Shown here: positions 25,024 to 34,119 of the stretch, one piece after another
Numbering within the stretch: position 1 is the stretch's first letter
Layout of the letters: each line of letters starts with the position of its first letter
Assembly (NCBI RefSeq): GCF_017876675.1
Contig: NZ_JAGIOI010000001.1
Location: 2,418,001-2,482,000, forward strand
Reading direction: 5' to 3'
Length of the DNA: 64,000 nt
From: Arthrobacter stackebrandtii
GTDB lineage: Bacteria; Actinomycetota; Actinomycetes; Actinomycetales; Micrococcaceae
The notes under the pieces: generated by a model
The model's input: only the letters and a program-made list of their open reading frames with translations
What the model was told of the DNA's origin: nothing
Database searches by the model: none
Made by a program: the position numbers and the translations under genes

Positions 25024-26529
25024 ATGGAAACCGTGGCAAAACCGTGGCCCGCATTATGGGCGCTTGTTCTGGGATTCTTCATGATCCTCGTGGATTCAAC
25101 CATTGTTTCGGTGGCGAATCCCAAGATCATGGAAGGGCTCCACACCGACATCAACTCCGTCATTTGGGTGACGAGCGCCTATCTGCTGGCCTACGCCGTG
25201 CCGCTGCTGGTCACCGGGCGGCTGGGTGACAAATACGGGCCCAAGAACCTCTACCTCGTCGGCCTGACGGTCTTCACCCTGGCCTCACTCTGGTGCGGGT
25301 TCTCCGGCGACGTCGGCACCTTGATCCTGGCCCGCGTGGTCCAGGGCCTCGGTGCCGCCATGATGACGCCGCAGACCATGGCCATCATCACCCGCATCTT
25401 TGCCCCGGACAAGCGAGGCCCGGCCATGGGACTGTGGGGCGCCACCGCCGGTGTCGCCATGCTCGTCGGCCCCATCATGGGCGGTGTCCTCGTTGACGGA
25501 CTGGGCTGGGAATGGATCTTCTTCGTCAACGTCCCCGTGGGAATCCTCGCCTTTGTCCTGGCCTGGCGCCTGGTCCCCAAGCTGAAGACCCACGAGCACA
25601 AGTTCGACCTGCTCGGTGTTGCCCTCAGCTCCGCAGGCCTGTTCCTTTTGGTCTTCGGCATCCAGGAAGGTGCCACCTACGACTGGGGAACCATTGCCGG
25701 ACCCCTCAGCGTGTGGTCAATGATCATCGCCGGCATCGTCCTGCTCGTCGCCTTCGTCGGCTGGCAGGCAGTCAACAAGGGCGAGCCGCTGCTGCCGCTG
25801 CACCTGTTCAAGGTCCGCAACTTCTCCCTGGCCAACATTGCCATCACCACCATGGGCTTCAGCGTCACCGCGATGAGCCTGCCGCTGTTCTTCTACTACC
25901 AGCTGGTCCGCGGCATGACGCCCACGCAATCGGCGCTCATGATGGTTCCTATGGCCTTGTTCTCCGGTATCCTGGCGCCGTTTGTCGGCAAGCTGGTCGA
26001 CGCCGTCAATCCCCGCTATGTGGCCTGTACCGGTTTTGTGCTGATGTCGATTTCGCTCGCGTGGACCGCCTCACTCATGGGGCCGGACACCGCCATTTGG
26101 CTGTTCCTGCTTCCCAGCGGGCTGCTGGGCATTGCCAGCGCCGGGATTTGGGCGCCGCTATCGACGACGGCCACCCGCAACCTTGGGCCGCGCGAGGCCG
26201 GTGCTGGGGCAGGGGTGTACAACACTACGCGGCAGATTGGTTCGGTCCTTGGCAGTGCGGCTATCGCGGCCCTGATCTCCGCCCGCCTGGCCGCCGAGAT
26301 GCCGGCAGGGGCCGAAGGGGGCGTCTCTGGCGCATCCGGGCAGCTGCCCGAATTCCTCCATGCGGGCTTCTCCACGGCCATGGCGCAGTCCACGATGCTG
26401 CCGGCAGCCGCCGTGCTGCTGGGCGCTGCCGTGGCAATCTTCTTTGCCAAGCCACGCGACGTGAAGGCTATTTACGCGTACTTTGACGGTTCTGCAGAGA
26501 AATCCGAGTCAGAAGCCCTGTCACAGTAA
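25024..26529 (+). CDS. DHA2-family MFS multidrug exporter (EmrB/QacA type)
   Basis: A 501-residue transporter with about 14 hydrophobic helices. MILVDSTIVSVANPKIMEGL is the DHA2 helix-1 motif, TGRLGDKYGPKNLY is the loop 2-3 motif, and GATAGVAMLVGPIMGGVL is the antiporter motif in helix 5. Proton-coupled drug export is the family role; substrates are unknown. It sits directly after its PadR regulator. Its last 62 bases overlap the 3' end of the convergent GNAT gene, and the first intrinsic terminator on its strand is at 27212-27250, beyond that gene. Confidence 0.92.
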   Translation: METVAKPWPALWALVLGFFMILVDSTIVSVANPKIMEGLHTDINSVIWVTSAYLLAYAVPLLVTGRLGDKYGPKNLYLVGLTVFTLASLWCGFSGDVGTLILARVVQGLGAAMMTPQTMAIITRIFAPDKRGPAMGLWGATAGVAMLVGPIMGGVLVDGLGWEWIFFVNVPVGILAFVLAWRLVPKLKTHEHKFDLLGVALSSAGLFLLVFGIQEGATYDWGTIAGPLSVWSMIIAGIVLLVAFVGWQAVNKGEPLLPLHLFKVRNFSLANIAITTMGFSVTAMSLPLFFYYQLVRGMTPTQSALMMVPMALFSGILAPFVGKLVDAVNPRYVACTGFVLMSISLAWTASLMGPDTAIWLFLLPSGLLGIASAGIWAPLSTTATRNLGPREAGAGAGVYNTTRQIGSVLGSAAIAALISARLAAEMPAGAEGGVSGASGQLPEFLHAGFSTAMAQSTMLPAAAVLLGAAVAIFFAKPRDVKAIYAYFDGSAEKSESEALSQ

Positions 26530-27199
26530 ACCCCGTAGAAACTGCCAGCCGGTGGGCGGCGGCATTGTTGATGTCGGCCTGCCACTGGACAATCAACCCG
26601 GCGGCCAGGGCCTCATGGGCCGCTATGCTCGTTGCGAGGCCGCCCAGGCCCCGGCGCCGGGAAGCGGGCGGCACCAGTGTGCCCAGCTGCGCCAGCAGCC
26701 CCTGGTACTCGGCGTAGGCACTGCAGGCGAGCGGTCCGGCGTCGGGCGTGCCTGAATCCATGACCGTGAACTTGTGTTCCCGGTCCATGAGAAACGCATC
26801 ATGGACATCGTCCGGCGGGCACAGCGCCTCCAGAGCCGCAGCCTCCGCGGCCCCGGTCGATACATGGACGGTGTGCGCGGGCTGGTGCAGTTCGAGCTCG
26901 TCGGCGTGGTAGAGGGCCTGCGTGCCCAGCCCCCGGCCGCCGTCGGACTTGGTCAAGCCCAGCATGGTGGCATGGTTGCCCAGCTCGTCGTCGTCAAATT
27001 CCCCGGCGGCCGCGATGAGGTGGGCCGGGCCGGTCAGGACGGATCGGTCTCCCAGCCGAAGGAATGTCAGTTCGGGTGAATCGACTTCATGGGTGAGCCT
27101 GCCGTTGCGGGTCTCCGACACAAGCGAATCAGCAGGCAGCCCGAGTCCCCGCTCCCAGGCGAGAAGAACAATGGGCGCGGAGCCCTGGTCAAAGGTCAT
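26468..27199 (-). CDS. GNAT-type N-acetyltransferase
   Basis: A 243-residue protein whose C-terminal half fits a GNAT fold: LGTLVPPASRRRGLGGLATSIAAHEALAAG resembles the acetyl-CoA pyrophosphate loop (Arg-Arg-x-Gly-Leu-Gly), and NNAAAHRLAVSTGF resembles the usual NxxAxxLYxxxGF helix. The N-terminal half is divergent. The acceptor is unknown. The stop lies inside the MFS gene on the opposite strand, giving a 62-bp tail-to-tail overlap. Confidence 0.78.
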   Translation of the reverse strand: MTFDQGSAPIVLLAWERGLGLPADSLVSETRNGRLTHEVDSPELTFLRLGDRSVLTGPAHLIAAAGEFDDDELGNHATMLGLTKSDGGRGLGTQALYHADELELHQPAHTVHVSTGAAEAAALEALCPPDDVHDAFLMDREHKFTVMDSGTPDAGPLACSAYAEYQGLLAQLGTLVPPASRRRGLGGLATSIAAHEALAAGLIVQWQADINNAAAHRLAVSTGFTVTGLLTRISLQNRQSTRK

Positions 27200-27211
27200 T
27201 GTTCAACGCTA

Positions 27212-27250
27212 ACGCCCCGCAGCACTAAATGCTGCGGGGCGTACTTTTTT
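27212..27250 (+). terminator. Strong intrinsic terminator (plus strand)
   Basis: ACGCCCCGCAGCA (27212-27224) and TGCTGCGGGGCGT (27230-27242) form a perfect 13-bp stem with a 5-nt loop, followed by ACTTTTTT. The T-run exists only on the plus strand. The only plus-strand gene upstream is the MFS exporter ending at 26529, so its message probably continues antisense through the GNAT gene. A nearly identical stem ends pfkA at 35181-35212. Confidence 0.85.
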
Positions 27251-27264
27251 GCCCGAATGAAGTG

Positions 27265-27402
27265 GTTGTCCACATTGCGGACAACTTTTCGAGTGTTTCC
27301 GGCGCCACTCGAAATGTCTGGCGTGAGCTGGCTCATAAACAGAGTGGCTTCACAAGAATTTTCGAGTGGATGGTGCCCAAAAAGAGGGGTGTCTGCCACT
27401 CG
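27265..27402. promoter_or_regulatory. Dyad-rich control region upstream of the pilus operon
   Basis: GTTGTCC/GGACAAC (27265-27271 and 27279-27285) is a 7-bp hairpin. TTTCGAGTG (27287-27295) and CACTCGAAA (27306-27314) form a 9-bp dyad, and CGAGTGG (27363-27369) with CCACTCG (27396-27402) a second one. The hexamer CGAGTG therefore appears four times as two inverted pairs in the 280-bp gap before the adhesin start. No other gene is seen in the gap. A regulator binding CGAGTG is plausible but unidentified. Confidence 0.5.
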
Positions 27403-27479
27403 CGTCCCGGTGGCCGTGCCTCCCTAATGGTGTTGATGCGCACCTCTGCGCCTACAAACATTTCTCTGGGGGAGTTGTT

Positions 27480-27683
27480 ATGCGTTTATCCACGCCTGTC
27501 CGACGCCGGCACCGAAGCCGGTCTCAAACCGAGAGGGCTGGGACCTCCGTACGGTTGCGCCTGGCCGCCGGTTTGGTGGGCCTGGCAATGGCGGGAAGCC
27601 TGGGCATTGGCTCCATTGCTTCCGCACAGGCGGAGGAAGCTGCCCCCAGGCCTCCGGACATGGTCAGTGCGCGGTTTTTGTAG
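27480..27683 (+). pseudogene. 5' fragment of pilus tip adhesin (signal peptide), interrupted by IS
   Basis: ATG at 27480 follows GGGGGAG. The fragment has a basic N-terminus (MRLSTPVRRRHRSRSQ), a hydrophobic core (LRLAAGLVGLAMAGSLGIG) and a likely cleavage region SIASAQAEEAAP, that is, a Sec signal peptide of the long actinobacterial type. Codons after 27646 belong to the inserted element and stop at 27681-27683. The remainder of the gene continues at 30077. Without this part the downstream adhesin segment cannot be exported. Confidence 0.82.
27642..27646. repeat. Target-site duplication, left copy
   Basis: GCCCC directly precedes the left terminal inverted repeat, and the same five bases follow the right one at 30072-30076. 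Because the site is a C-run, a 4-bp CCCC duplication shifted by one or two bases is equally possible. Confidence 0.6.
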
Positions 27684-30071
27684 TTTGTTGAATTGCCGCG
27701 GTTCTTATGTTGGTTCGGGCTGTTAATTCCACGCCTGTTGTGAGATAATAAAGGCGTGATGATTTCTTGTGTGGGTGGGTGAAACAATGGTTTCAATGAC
27801 TACCCAAACCGCCCTTCCCGTACTTCCGGACCTTGGCGCTGTGCTCATGGGCGAGCGTGCGGCCCTGCTGGAAAACGCCTCTGGTGGCAAGGTCTTCATT
27901 AACGGGCAGCTGGCCTATGTGTGGGGTGCGGGCCAGGACGGTCTGCGCCGGTTGGCGGCCTCTCAACTGGTCGATACCGGTGCCGCCCAGGTCAACGAGG
28001 TCGCCGCAGCTTTCGGCGTCAACACGGAGTCGTTGCGGCGCTGGCGCAAGTCCCTTGAAGGCACTGGCCTGATGGGCCTGGCACCGGTAAAGAAGGGACC
28101 CAAACGCCCCTCCCTGCTCACGGAAGCCAAAGCAGCAGAAATTCGTGCTATTCGTGCCGGCGGTTTGAGCCTGCGGGCCACCGCTGAAGCGACGGGGGTT
28201 TCCACCGACACGGTCCGGCGCGCCATGGCCATGACCACCACGGCAGAAGCACCGACCACTGATGCTGCCCACGATTCTCTGGTACCCCTTGAAGCAGCGG
28301 GGCAGCGTGCACTGCCGCTCTTACCAGCCCCGGTGGCCCGCGATGCCGAGCGGGCCGCTGCCGGCCTGCTCGAGGCTGCAGCGCCTTTGTTTGCCCCGGC
28401 CGCCAACGTTCGCCACGCCGGCTTGTTCCTGGCCTTCCCCGCACTGGAATCCACCGGTCTGATCAGCTGTGCGAAAGAGGTGTACGGGGCGTTGCCGAAT
28501 GGTTTCTACGGCCTCGAGACCGTCCTGATTGATAGCGTGCTGCGAGCACTGGCCGGGGAATCTAGGGCTGAGGGCGCGACGCGCTTTGACCCGGGTGAGC
28601 TCGGGCGGGTGTTGGGGTTGGATCGGGCCCCGGAAGTAAAAACCATCCGCCGCCGGATCAGCCAACTCGCCGAAACCGGCAAGGCCGGGGAACTGATTGC
28701 CGCCCTGGCCAAACACCATCTGACAGGCACCGGGCCTGGCGGGGAGGACCTGGCTGCGGTGCTTTATGTTGACGGGCACGTGCGCGCCTATCAAGGCACG
28801 AAAAAGATTGGGAAGATCTACTCCACGAGGCTCAAGTTCCCAGTCCCGGCGACCGAAGAAACCTGGGTCACCGACGCCCATGGTTCACCGGTCTTCGTTG
28901 TCATGGCCGCACCCGGCGCGTCCCTGGCCGCCGAACTGCGCGACCTCCTGCCCGAGCTGCGCACAGCCGTTGGGGATGACCGGCGCGTGTTGGTCGGCTT
29001 CGACCGCGGCGGCTGGTCACCGGCATTGTTCAAGCACATGGACTCAGCCGGTTTTGATGTGTTGACCTGGCGCAAAGGCGTTACGGAGGACATCAGCGAA
29101 GATCTCTTCACAGAGGTCACGCACACCGACGACCACGGGCAGAGACGCAAATGGTCGGTGGCGGACACGCTCGTTGATCTGCCCCTGGCAACGACCAAGA
29201 CCAGCGGTGAAGTCTTCACGATCCGGCAGATCAGCAGGGTCGTGGGCACCACCGGTGACGGGAGCAGGCAAATCCATATCCTCACCACCGACCGGACCAT
29301 GAGTGCCGGGGAGGTTGTGTATCGCATGGGCAATAGGTGGAGGCAGGAAAATCAGTTCCGCTACGCCCGGATGCACTTCGATCTTGACTCCCACGATTCC
29401 TACACCAGCACCGGTGACGATGAGGAGCGGATGGTGCCGAACCCTGCCAAGGCCAAGGCGTACCAAAAAGTCGTTGCCGCCCGGAATGCTCATGCCGAGG
29501 CCGCTGCGATCGCCGAGACGAACCTGATGGCGCTGAAAACCCCGGCAGAAGGCTCCACGGAACTGGCTGTCACGGTCACCAGCGCCATGCACAACCAGGC
29601 CATGGCACCGCTCTGGGAAGCAGAAACGGCGCTGATCGCGGCCGAGAAGGCTCACAAAGCCATTCCGGCAAAACTCCGTCTCGGGGAACTGAACCCGGGC
29701 CAGCAAGTCCTGGATACCGAGGTCAAGCTCATCCATACCGGCATCCGCATGGCCGCCTACAACACCGCGATGACCATCGCCCGCGAGATCCGCACCAACA
29801 CCGGCTACCGGCGCGCCAGCCAGGAAGCCCACGCCCTCATGCGTCAGATATTCAACCAGCCCGGCGACATCGACACCACCAAGCCCGGCCTCCTCACCAT
29901 CACCCTGGACCCGCTACCCACCAAGGCCAAAACCGCGGCCGCCGCCCAACTATGCGAGCACCTAAACAGCGCCGAAACTCGCTACCCCAGCACCGAGCTC
30001 ATCCTGCGCTACAAAATCAAGAACACCACCTAGCACCCCACAGCAATTACCTCACCATGACCGGAGCCCTG
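27647..30071 (+). mobile_element. 2.4-kb insertion sequence with 21-bp terminal inverted repeats
   Basis: The left end (27647-27667, starting CAGGCCTCCGGACATGG) and the right end (30051-30071, reverse complement starting CAGGGCTCCGGTCATGG) match at 18 of 21 positions. The flanks carry GCCCC on both sides. The element encodes one large DDE transposase and splits the adhesin gene. The transposase frame is intact and the ends are well matched, so the insertion looks recent and potentially mobile. I do not assign the IS family. Confidence 0.85.
27787..30033 (+). CDS. DDE-type transposase with N-terminal helix-turn-helix
   Basis: A 748-residue transposase. Residues about 45-140 hold two helix-turn-helix-like segments (QVNEVAAAFGVNTESLRRWRK and LRATAEATGVSTDTVRRAM). 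The catalytic core shows Asp329 (LYVDGHVRAY), Asp406 (VGFDRGGWSP) and Glu521 (NRWRQENQFRY), a plausible DDE triad. The long C-terminal part (about 560-748) is helical and charged. ATG at 27787 is favoured over the GTG six codons upstream. It has no frameshift or stop. Its protein family is not recognised by name. Confidence 0.86.
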   Translation: MVSMTTQTALPVLPDLGAVLMGERAALLENASGGKVFINGQLAYVWGAGQDGLRRLAASQLVDTGAAQVNEVAAAFGVNTESLRRWRKSLEGTGLMGLAPVKKGPKRPSLLTEAKAAEIRAIRAGGLSLRATAEATGVSTDTVRRAMAMTTTAEAPTTDAAHDSLVPLEAAGQRALPLLPAPVARDAERAAAGLLEAAAPLFAPAANVRHAGLFLAFPALESTGLISCAKEVYGALPNGFYGLETVLIDSVLRALAGESRAEGATRFDPGELGRVLGLDRAPEVKTIRRRISQLAETGKAGELIAALAKHHLTGTGPGGEDLAAVLYVDGHVRAYQGTKKIGKIYSTRLKFPVPATEETWVTDAHGSPVFVVMAAPGASLAAELRDLLPELRTAVGDDRRVLVGFDRGGWSPALFKHMDSAGFDVLTWRKGVTEDISEDLFTEVTHTDDHGQRRKWSVADTLVDLPLATTKTSGEVFTIRQISRVVGTTGDGSRQIHILTTDRTMSAGEVVYRMGNRWRQENQFRYARMHFDLDSHDSYTSTGDDEERMVPNPAKAKAYQKVVAARNAHAEAAAIAETNLMALKTPAEGSTELAVTVTSAMHNQAMAPLWEAETALIAAEKAHKAIPAKLRLGELNPGQQVLDTEVKLIHTGIRMAAYNTAMTIAREIRTNTGYRRASQEAHALMRQIFNQPGDIDTTKPGLLTITLDPLPTKAKTAAAAQLCEHLNSAETRYPSTELILRYKIKNTT

Positions 30072-30076
30072 GCCCC
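30072..30076. repeat. Target-site duplication, right copy
   Basis: GCCCC directly follows the right inverted repeat and matches 27642-27646. Removing the element and one GCCCC copy joins the adhesin halves one base out of phase. Assuming a CCCC duplication restores the frame (GCC CCC TGG ACT GGC), so the exact junction is uncertain. Confidence 0.6.
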
Positions 30077-32512
30077 TGGACTGGCGTGGCCGCCACGGAA
30101 GCCGGCACCGAATCCCCTGAGTTGGCAGATGCAGCCACAGATGCCAACCCGCCGGCCGCCGGCGGGGATGCAGCTCCTGTTGAGGTCCCTTCAGACGCCG
30201 GGGAGGCCACGGACGGCGAGGATGCTGCCCCTGCCGGTCCGGTCGCCGATGCCCCGGCCGCCGAGGAAGGCGTTGACGATCCCGCAGCACAGCAGCCCGA
30301 GGGTGAAGAGGCCGCCGGCGAGGATCCGAGCGGTCCGGCCGTGTTGGACCTGGATGCCCCCAGCAGCCAGAGGTTCGCAGCCGCGGCTGCCCGGAGCAAC
30401 CCGGTGCTTCCCAACAAATGTGGTTTGAACATCGCCGTGGTCCTGGACCTTTCCAACTCGCTGTCGAATTCAGAGGTCACGGCGTCGAAGAACGCGGCCA
30501 AGAGTGTTGTGGACACCCTGGCCGGCACGCCGTCGTCGGTGGGCGTCTACACGTTTGGCACGTTCGCCCCGGACGGGACCAACGCATCCATTGCAAAGAC
30601 TTCGCTGTCCACGTCAAGCGATGCTGATTCCGTAAAAACCAAAATTGGAAACATCAAGCGTGTTCCCGAAAGCGTCGGTGGAACGAACTGGGATGCGGCA
30701 CTGCGCCAGATTCCCTCGGCCCAATATGACATAGCCCTGTTTGTCACCGACGGCAACCCCACTGCCTACGGGACACCGGGAACCGGGGGCAATTCCGACT
30801 ACGGATCCGCGTTTGACTCCATCGACCTGACAAGAGCTGTTACTGCAGCGGACGCCTTGAAAACTTCCGGAACTTTCGTCATGGGCCTCGGCGTCGGCAG
30901 TGACCTGAACATTTCCAACATCAAGGCGATATCCGGCGATGTGTCGGGGACCGACTATTTCAAGATTGACAACTACGACAAGCTGACGGCCAAGCTCAGT
31001 GAAATTGCCTTGAAGAACTGCCAGGGAACCGTCAGCATCGTGAAGCAGGTGCGGGACCTGGACGGGACACTCGTGCCGGCAGCCGGCTGGACCTTCAACG
31101 GCCGGGAGGCAGACAATGTTTCACCCTCCAGCGCCGTCACCGGCAGCAATGGCGCCGTGAACTTCAAGGTCAACAACCTTCAGGCTGCCGGCCGGACCGT
31201 TCAATTCGCGGAACTGCAACAGGCCGGACATGCGCTGGAAAAGCAAAATGGCGTCAATGCCAAGTGCACGAACAACTCCACGGGCAAGGCCATATCCGCC
31301 GTCAACGCAGGGGACCTCGGGTTTTCGGTGTCTGTAAAGCGGGCCGACGCCATCAGCTGCACAGTCATCAACGCCAAGATCCCCGTACAGGTCAAGGTCA
31401 CGAAGACCTGGGTCAACGCCGTCGATGGCGACAAGGCAAGCTTCACCGCGAACGCCAAGACAGGAACCTCCGCAGCTCCGGCGAAGGGTGATGTCCTCAC
31501 GGCCTCCTTCGCCCAGGGGACCACCGTAGTGGTCGAAGAAATCCTGGCATCCAGCAACAAGGGTGTTTACACCACCGCCCTCCAGTGCACCGACACCACA
31601 GGAACAACCGTGACCGAGGGAACGCTGACTGGCAGCTTTGTCCTTGGTGCCAATAGCGTCACCTGTGCGTACACCAACACGAACACCGTGGCCACCGTGG
31701 CCGTCGAGAAGAAGTGGATCGTAGACGGCATCTCCTACAACAACGGAGACCAGCCCGACGGCATCTCTGCCGCACTGTCCCTCACCGAACCGGTTGCAGG
31801 AGGCGCCCTCGCCCAGAAGTGGGCGGAAACGCGCAGCGGATACGCCGCCGGCGGCACCGTGACCATTGCGGAGACAACGGCCTTCGAACCCGGGATGAAC
31901 TGTGAGCTCACCGGGGCGGCCGTCACACTTGCCAACGAGACAAAGGCGTCGGAACCCGTCCCCTACGTTGCCACCGTGGCCGCCGGTGCCAACACGTACA
32001 CCATCACCAACACCGTCACCTGCAAAACCCAGCTGACACTGCTGAAGTTCATCGACGGCAGCAACGGCGGAACCCTGGTTCCCGGCGACTTCACCCTGAC
32101 GGCAACGCCGGACACAGGTGATGCCTTGGACGTTGACGGTGCAGATGCTGTGGGCGTGGAGAACACGATCGGGGTGGCAGCCGGAACGAACTACACCATC
32201 AGCGAGTCAAGCGCACTCAATACCGCGTACCTGCAGCTGAGCCTGCAGCGCTACACCGGCACCATCAACCCCGACGGCAGTCTTGCCGACTCCGGGGCCT
32301 GGGCTGATGCAGCCTCACCGACAATCGCCGTCGCCACCGGCCACCACGAGGTTTACCGCTTCGTCAACGCCAGTGCCCCGGCCATGACACTTCCGCTCAC
32401 CGGCGGCACCGGTTCGATCGCCTAACTGTTGATTGGCGGAGCCTTCCTGTTGCTGGCACTGCTGGTCACGGCCTGGATCTTGGCAAGGAGGGTCAGAGCA
32501 AACCGAGCATGA
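30077..32512 (+). pseudogene. Pilus tip adhesin remnant (VWA domain, Cna-B-like repeats, split LPLTG sorting signal)
   Basis: The longest frame starts at GTG 30086 and ends at TAA 32423-32425 (779 codons). After an Ala/Pro/Glu-rich linker comes a von Willebrand A domain with a complete-looking MIDAS: DLSNS at 30446-30460, GTNWDAAL, and VTDGNPT. Several Cna-B-like or immunoglobulin-like repeats follow, then LPLTG at 32390-32404. Six codons after LPLTG an ochre stop interrupts the frame. The same frame then continues for 28 codons as a hydrophobic helix and basic tail (LLIGGAFLLLALLVTAW, then ARRVRANRA) to TGA at 32510-32512. Thus secretion signal and wall anchor are both lost. Confidence 0.85.
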
Positions 32513-32590
32513 CCTGGGGGACGGCATGACATGCCTCCACTGAACCAATATTTTCACTGATCGTCATTTACCACCGATAGGAATCATCAC

Positions 32591-34042
32591 ATGTCCACTG
32601 CAAGGACCCCGTTCAAGCGGCGCATCACGGCAGGGATCGGCATCGCCGCCCTGGCCACCTCAGCCCTCTTCGGAAGCATGCTCCCGGCCAACGCCGCCGA
32701 CGTAGGAAACATCAATGCGGATACACCCACGTCACTGACCATCCACAAGCACGCGCAGCCGGCGGGCCCCGGGGCCGAGCACAACGGAACCGAGCTCGAA
32801 ACCGCTCCTGATTCGGCAGGACTCGTGGGTGTCACTTTCAAGATCGAGAAAGTGACCAACATTGACCTCGCCAGCAGCGAAGGGTGGGCGGCCACGGTCG
32901 GTCTGACCCCGGAAGGTGTCAAAGACAGCCTGGAGTTTGTGGACGAAGCGCCCACGGGCGCCGGCGGCATCCTGACGTTCGACGGCCTACAGCAGGCTGT
33001 CTACCTGGTCACCGAGACGGGTGCAGGCGACAACAACGTCGCCTTCGCCGCCAAGCCGTTCCTGGTGACGCTGCCGCTGCCCAACAAGGAAGACAACACC
33101 TGGATCTACGACGTCCACGTGTACCCGAAGAACTCACTGGCTTCCATCACCAAGGACGTCAACGATTCCGCAGCCACCAGCCTCGGCGACACCGTCAACT
33201 GGAAAATTGCAGCCAAGGTCCCCAACAAGTCCGCTGACGCGCCCTTGACCAAGTTCGAAATCACCGACCAGCTTGACCCCCGCTTGACGTTCCAGAACGC
33301 CACCGCAACGCTGGCGTCGGGAACTGCCATCGTTGAACCCACCGACTACACGGTTGACGCTTCCAGCGGCACCGTCAAGGTCGTCTTCACCGCCGAGGGC
33401 CTGGCCAAGTTCGCAACAGATGAGACTGTCAACGTTGCCCTGGCCACCACGGTCACCACGCTCACCGGCGATTCAGGCATCATCACCAACAATGCCACGG
33501 TGTTCACGAATGAGAACTCCTTCACTTCCGACACGGCCCAGACCAACTGGGGCAAGGTCATCATCCGCAAGACCGATTCCGTGGACCAGACCAAGAACCT
33601 CAAGGGTGCAGAGTTCCAAATCTACGCAACTGAGGCCGACGCCAAGGCAGGGAACAACGCACTCTCCGTCACCTCCAACGGGGTCAAGTCCGCAGTCGCC
33701 ACTTCGGGTGAAAACGGCATCGTCACCATCGACGGCCTGCGGGCAACCGTAAACGGCACCGACGAAGCCATCACCTACTGGCTGGTTGAGACCAAGGCAC
33801 CCACCGGCTACACCATCTCCACAGACGCGAGCAAGACCAAGCCGCAGTCGTTCACGGTTGACAGCGCCATCGACACCACCGTTGACATCACCATCAAGAA
33901 CGCCCAGACCCCGCCGTTCATGCTGCCGCTCACCGGTGGCTCCGGCACGGCCATGTTCATGATGGTTGGCCTTGGCATCCTGGCAGTCGCCGGCGGTGTG
34001 GCAATGCGCAAGCGCAGCACCCGCCGCACGTCGCAGGCCTAG
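32591..34042 (+). CDS. Major pilin, LPXTG-type (SpaA/FimA-like)
   Basis: A 483-residue sortase substrate. It has a signal peptide (hydrophobic core around residues 14-28, ending LPANAAD). Lys180 in the pilin motif WIYDVHVYPKN is the nucleophile for isopeptide polymerisation. Cna-B-type domains follow, with an E-box (YWLVETKAPTGY, Glu400) that forms stabilising isopeptide bonds. LPLTG lies at codons 33923-33937, followed by a hydrophobic helix and RKRSTRRTSQA. All parts needed for cell-wall pilus assembly are present. It starts 79 bp after the end of the adhesin remnant and is followed by the class C sortase. Confidence 0.92.
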   Translation: MSTARTPFKRRITAGIGIAALATSALFGSMLPANAADVGNINADTPTSLTIHKHAQPAGPGAEHNGTELETAPDSAGLVGVTFKIEKVTNIDLASSEGWAATVGLTPEGVKDSLEFVDEAPTGAGGILTFDGLQQAVYLVTETGAGDNNVAFAAKPFLVTLPLPNKEDNTWIYDVHVYPKNSLASITKDVNDSAATSLGDTVNWKIAAKVPNKSADAPLTKFEITDQLDPRLTFQNATATLASGTAIVEPTDYTVDASSGTVKVVFTAEGLAKFATDETVNVALATTVTTLTGDSGIITNNATVFTNENSFTSDTAQTNWGKVIIRKTDSVDQTKNLKGAEFQIYATEADAKAGNNALSVTSNGVKSAVATSGENGIVTIDGLRATVNGTDEAITYWLVETKAPTGYTISTDASKTKPQSFTVDSAIDTTVDITIKNAQTPPFMLPLTGGSGTAMFMMVGLGILAVAGGVAMRKRSTRRTSQA

Positions 34043-34119
34043 CCGCCACCCGTTGTTCCCCGGCGGGGAACGCATTGCGCGTTTCCCGCCGGGCCCTCGA
34101 TTTCAGGAACCTGCAACAC

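Noticed and set aside
29952-30428. Open frame spanning the right end of the insertion sequence, rich in Pro and Arg
   Set aside because: It crosses the element border and lies out of frame with both the transposase and the adhesin. Composition is that of a shifted frame.
32423-32425. Stop after LPLTG considered as programmed recoding
   Set aside because: The codon is TAA, not TGA or TAG. No recoding structure was seen, and the gene is already broken upstream, so decay is simpler.
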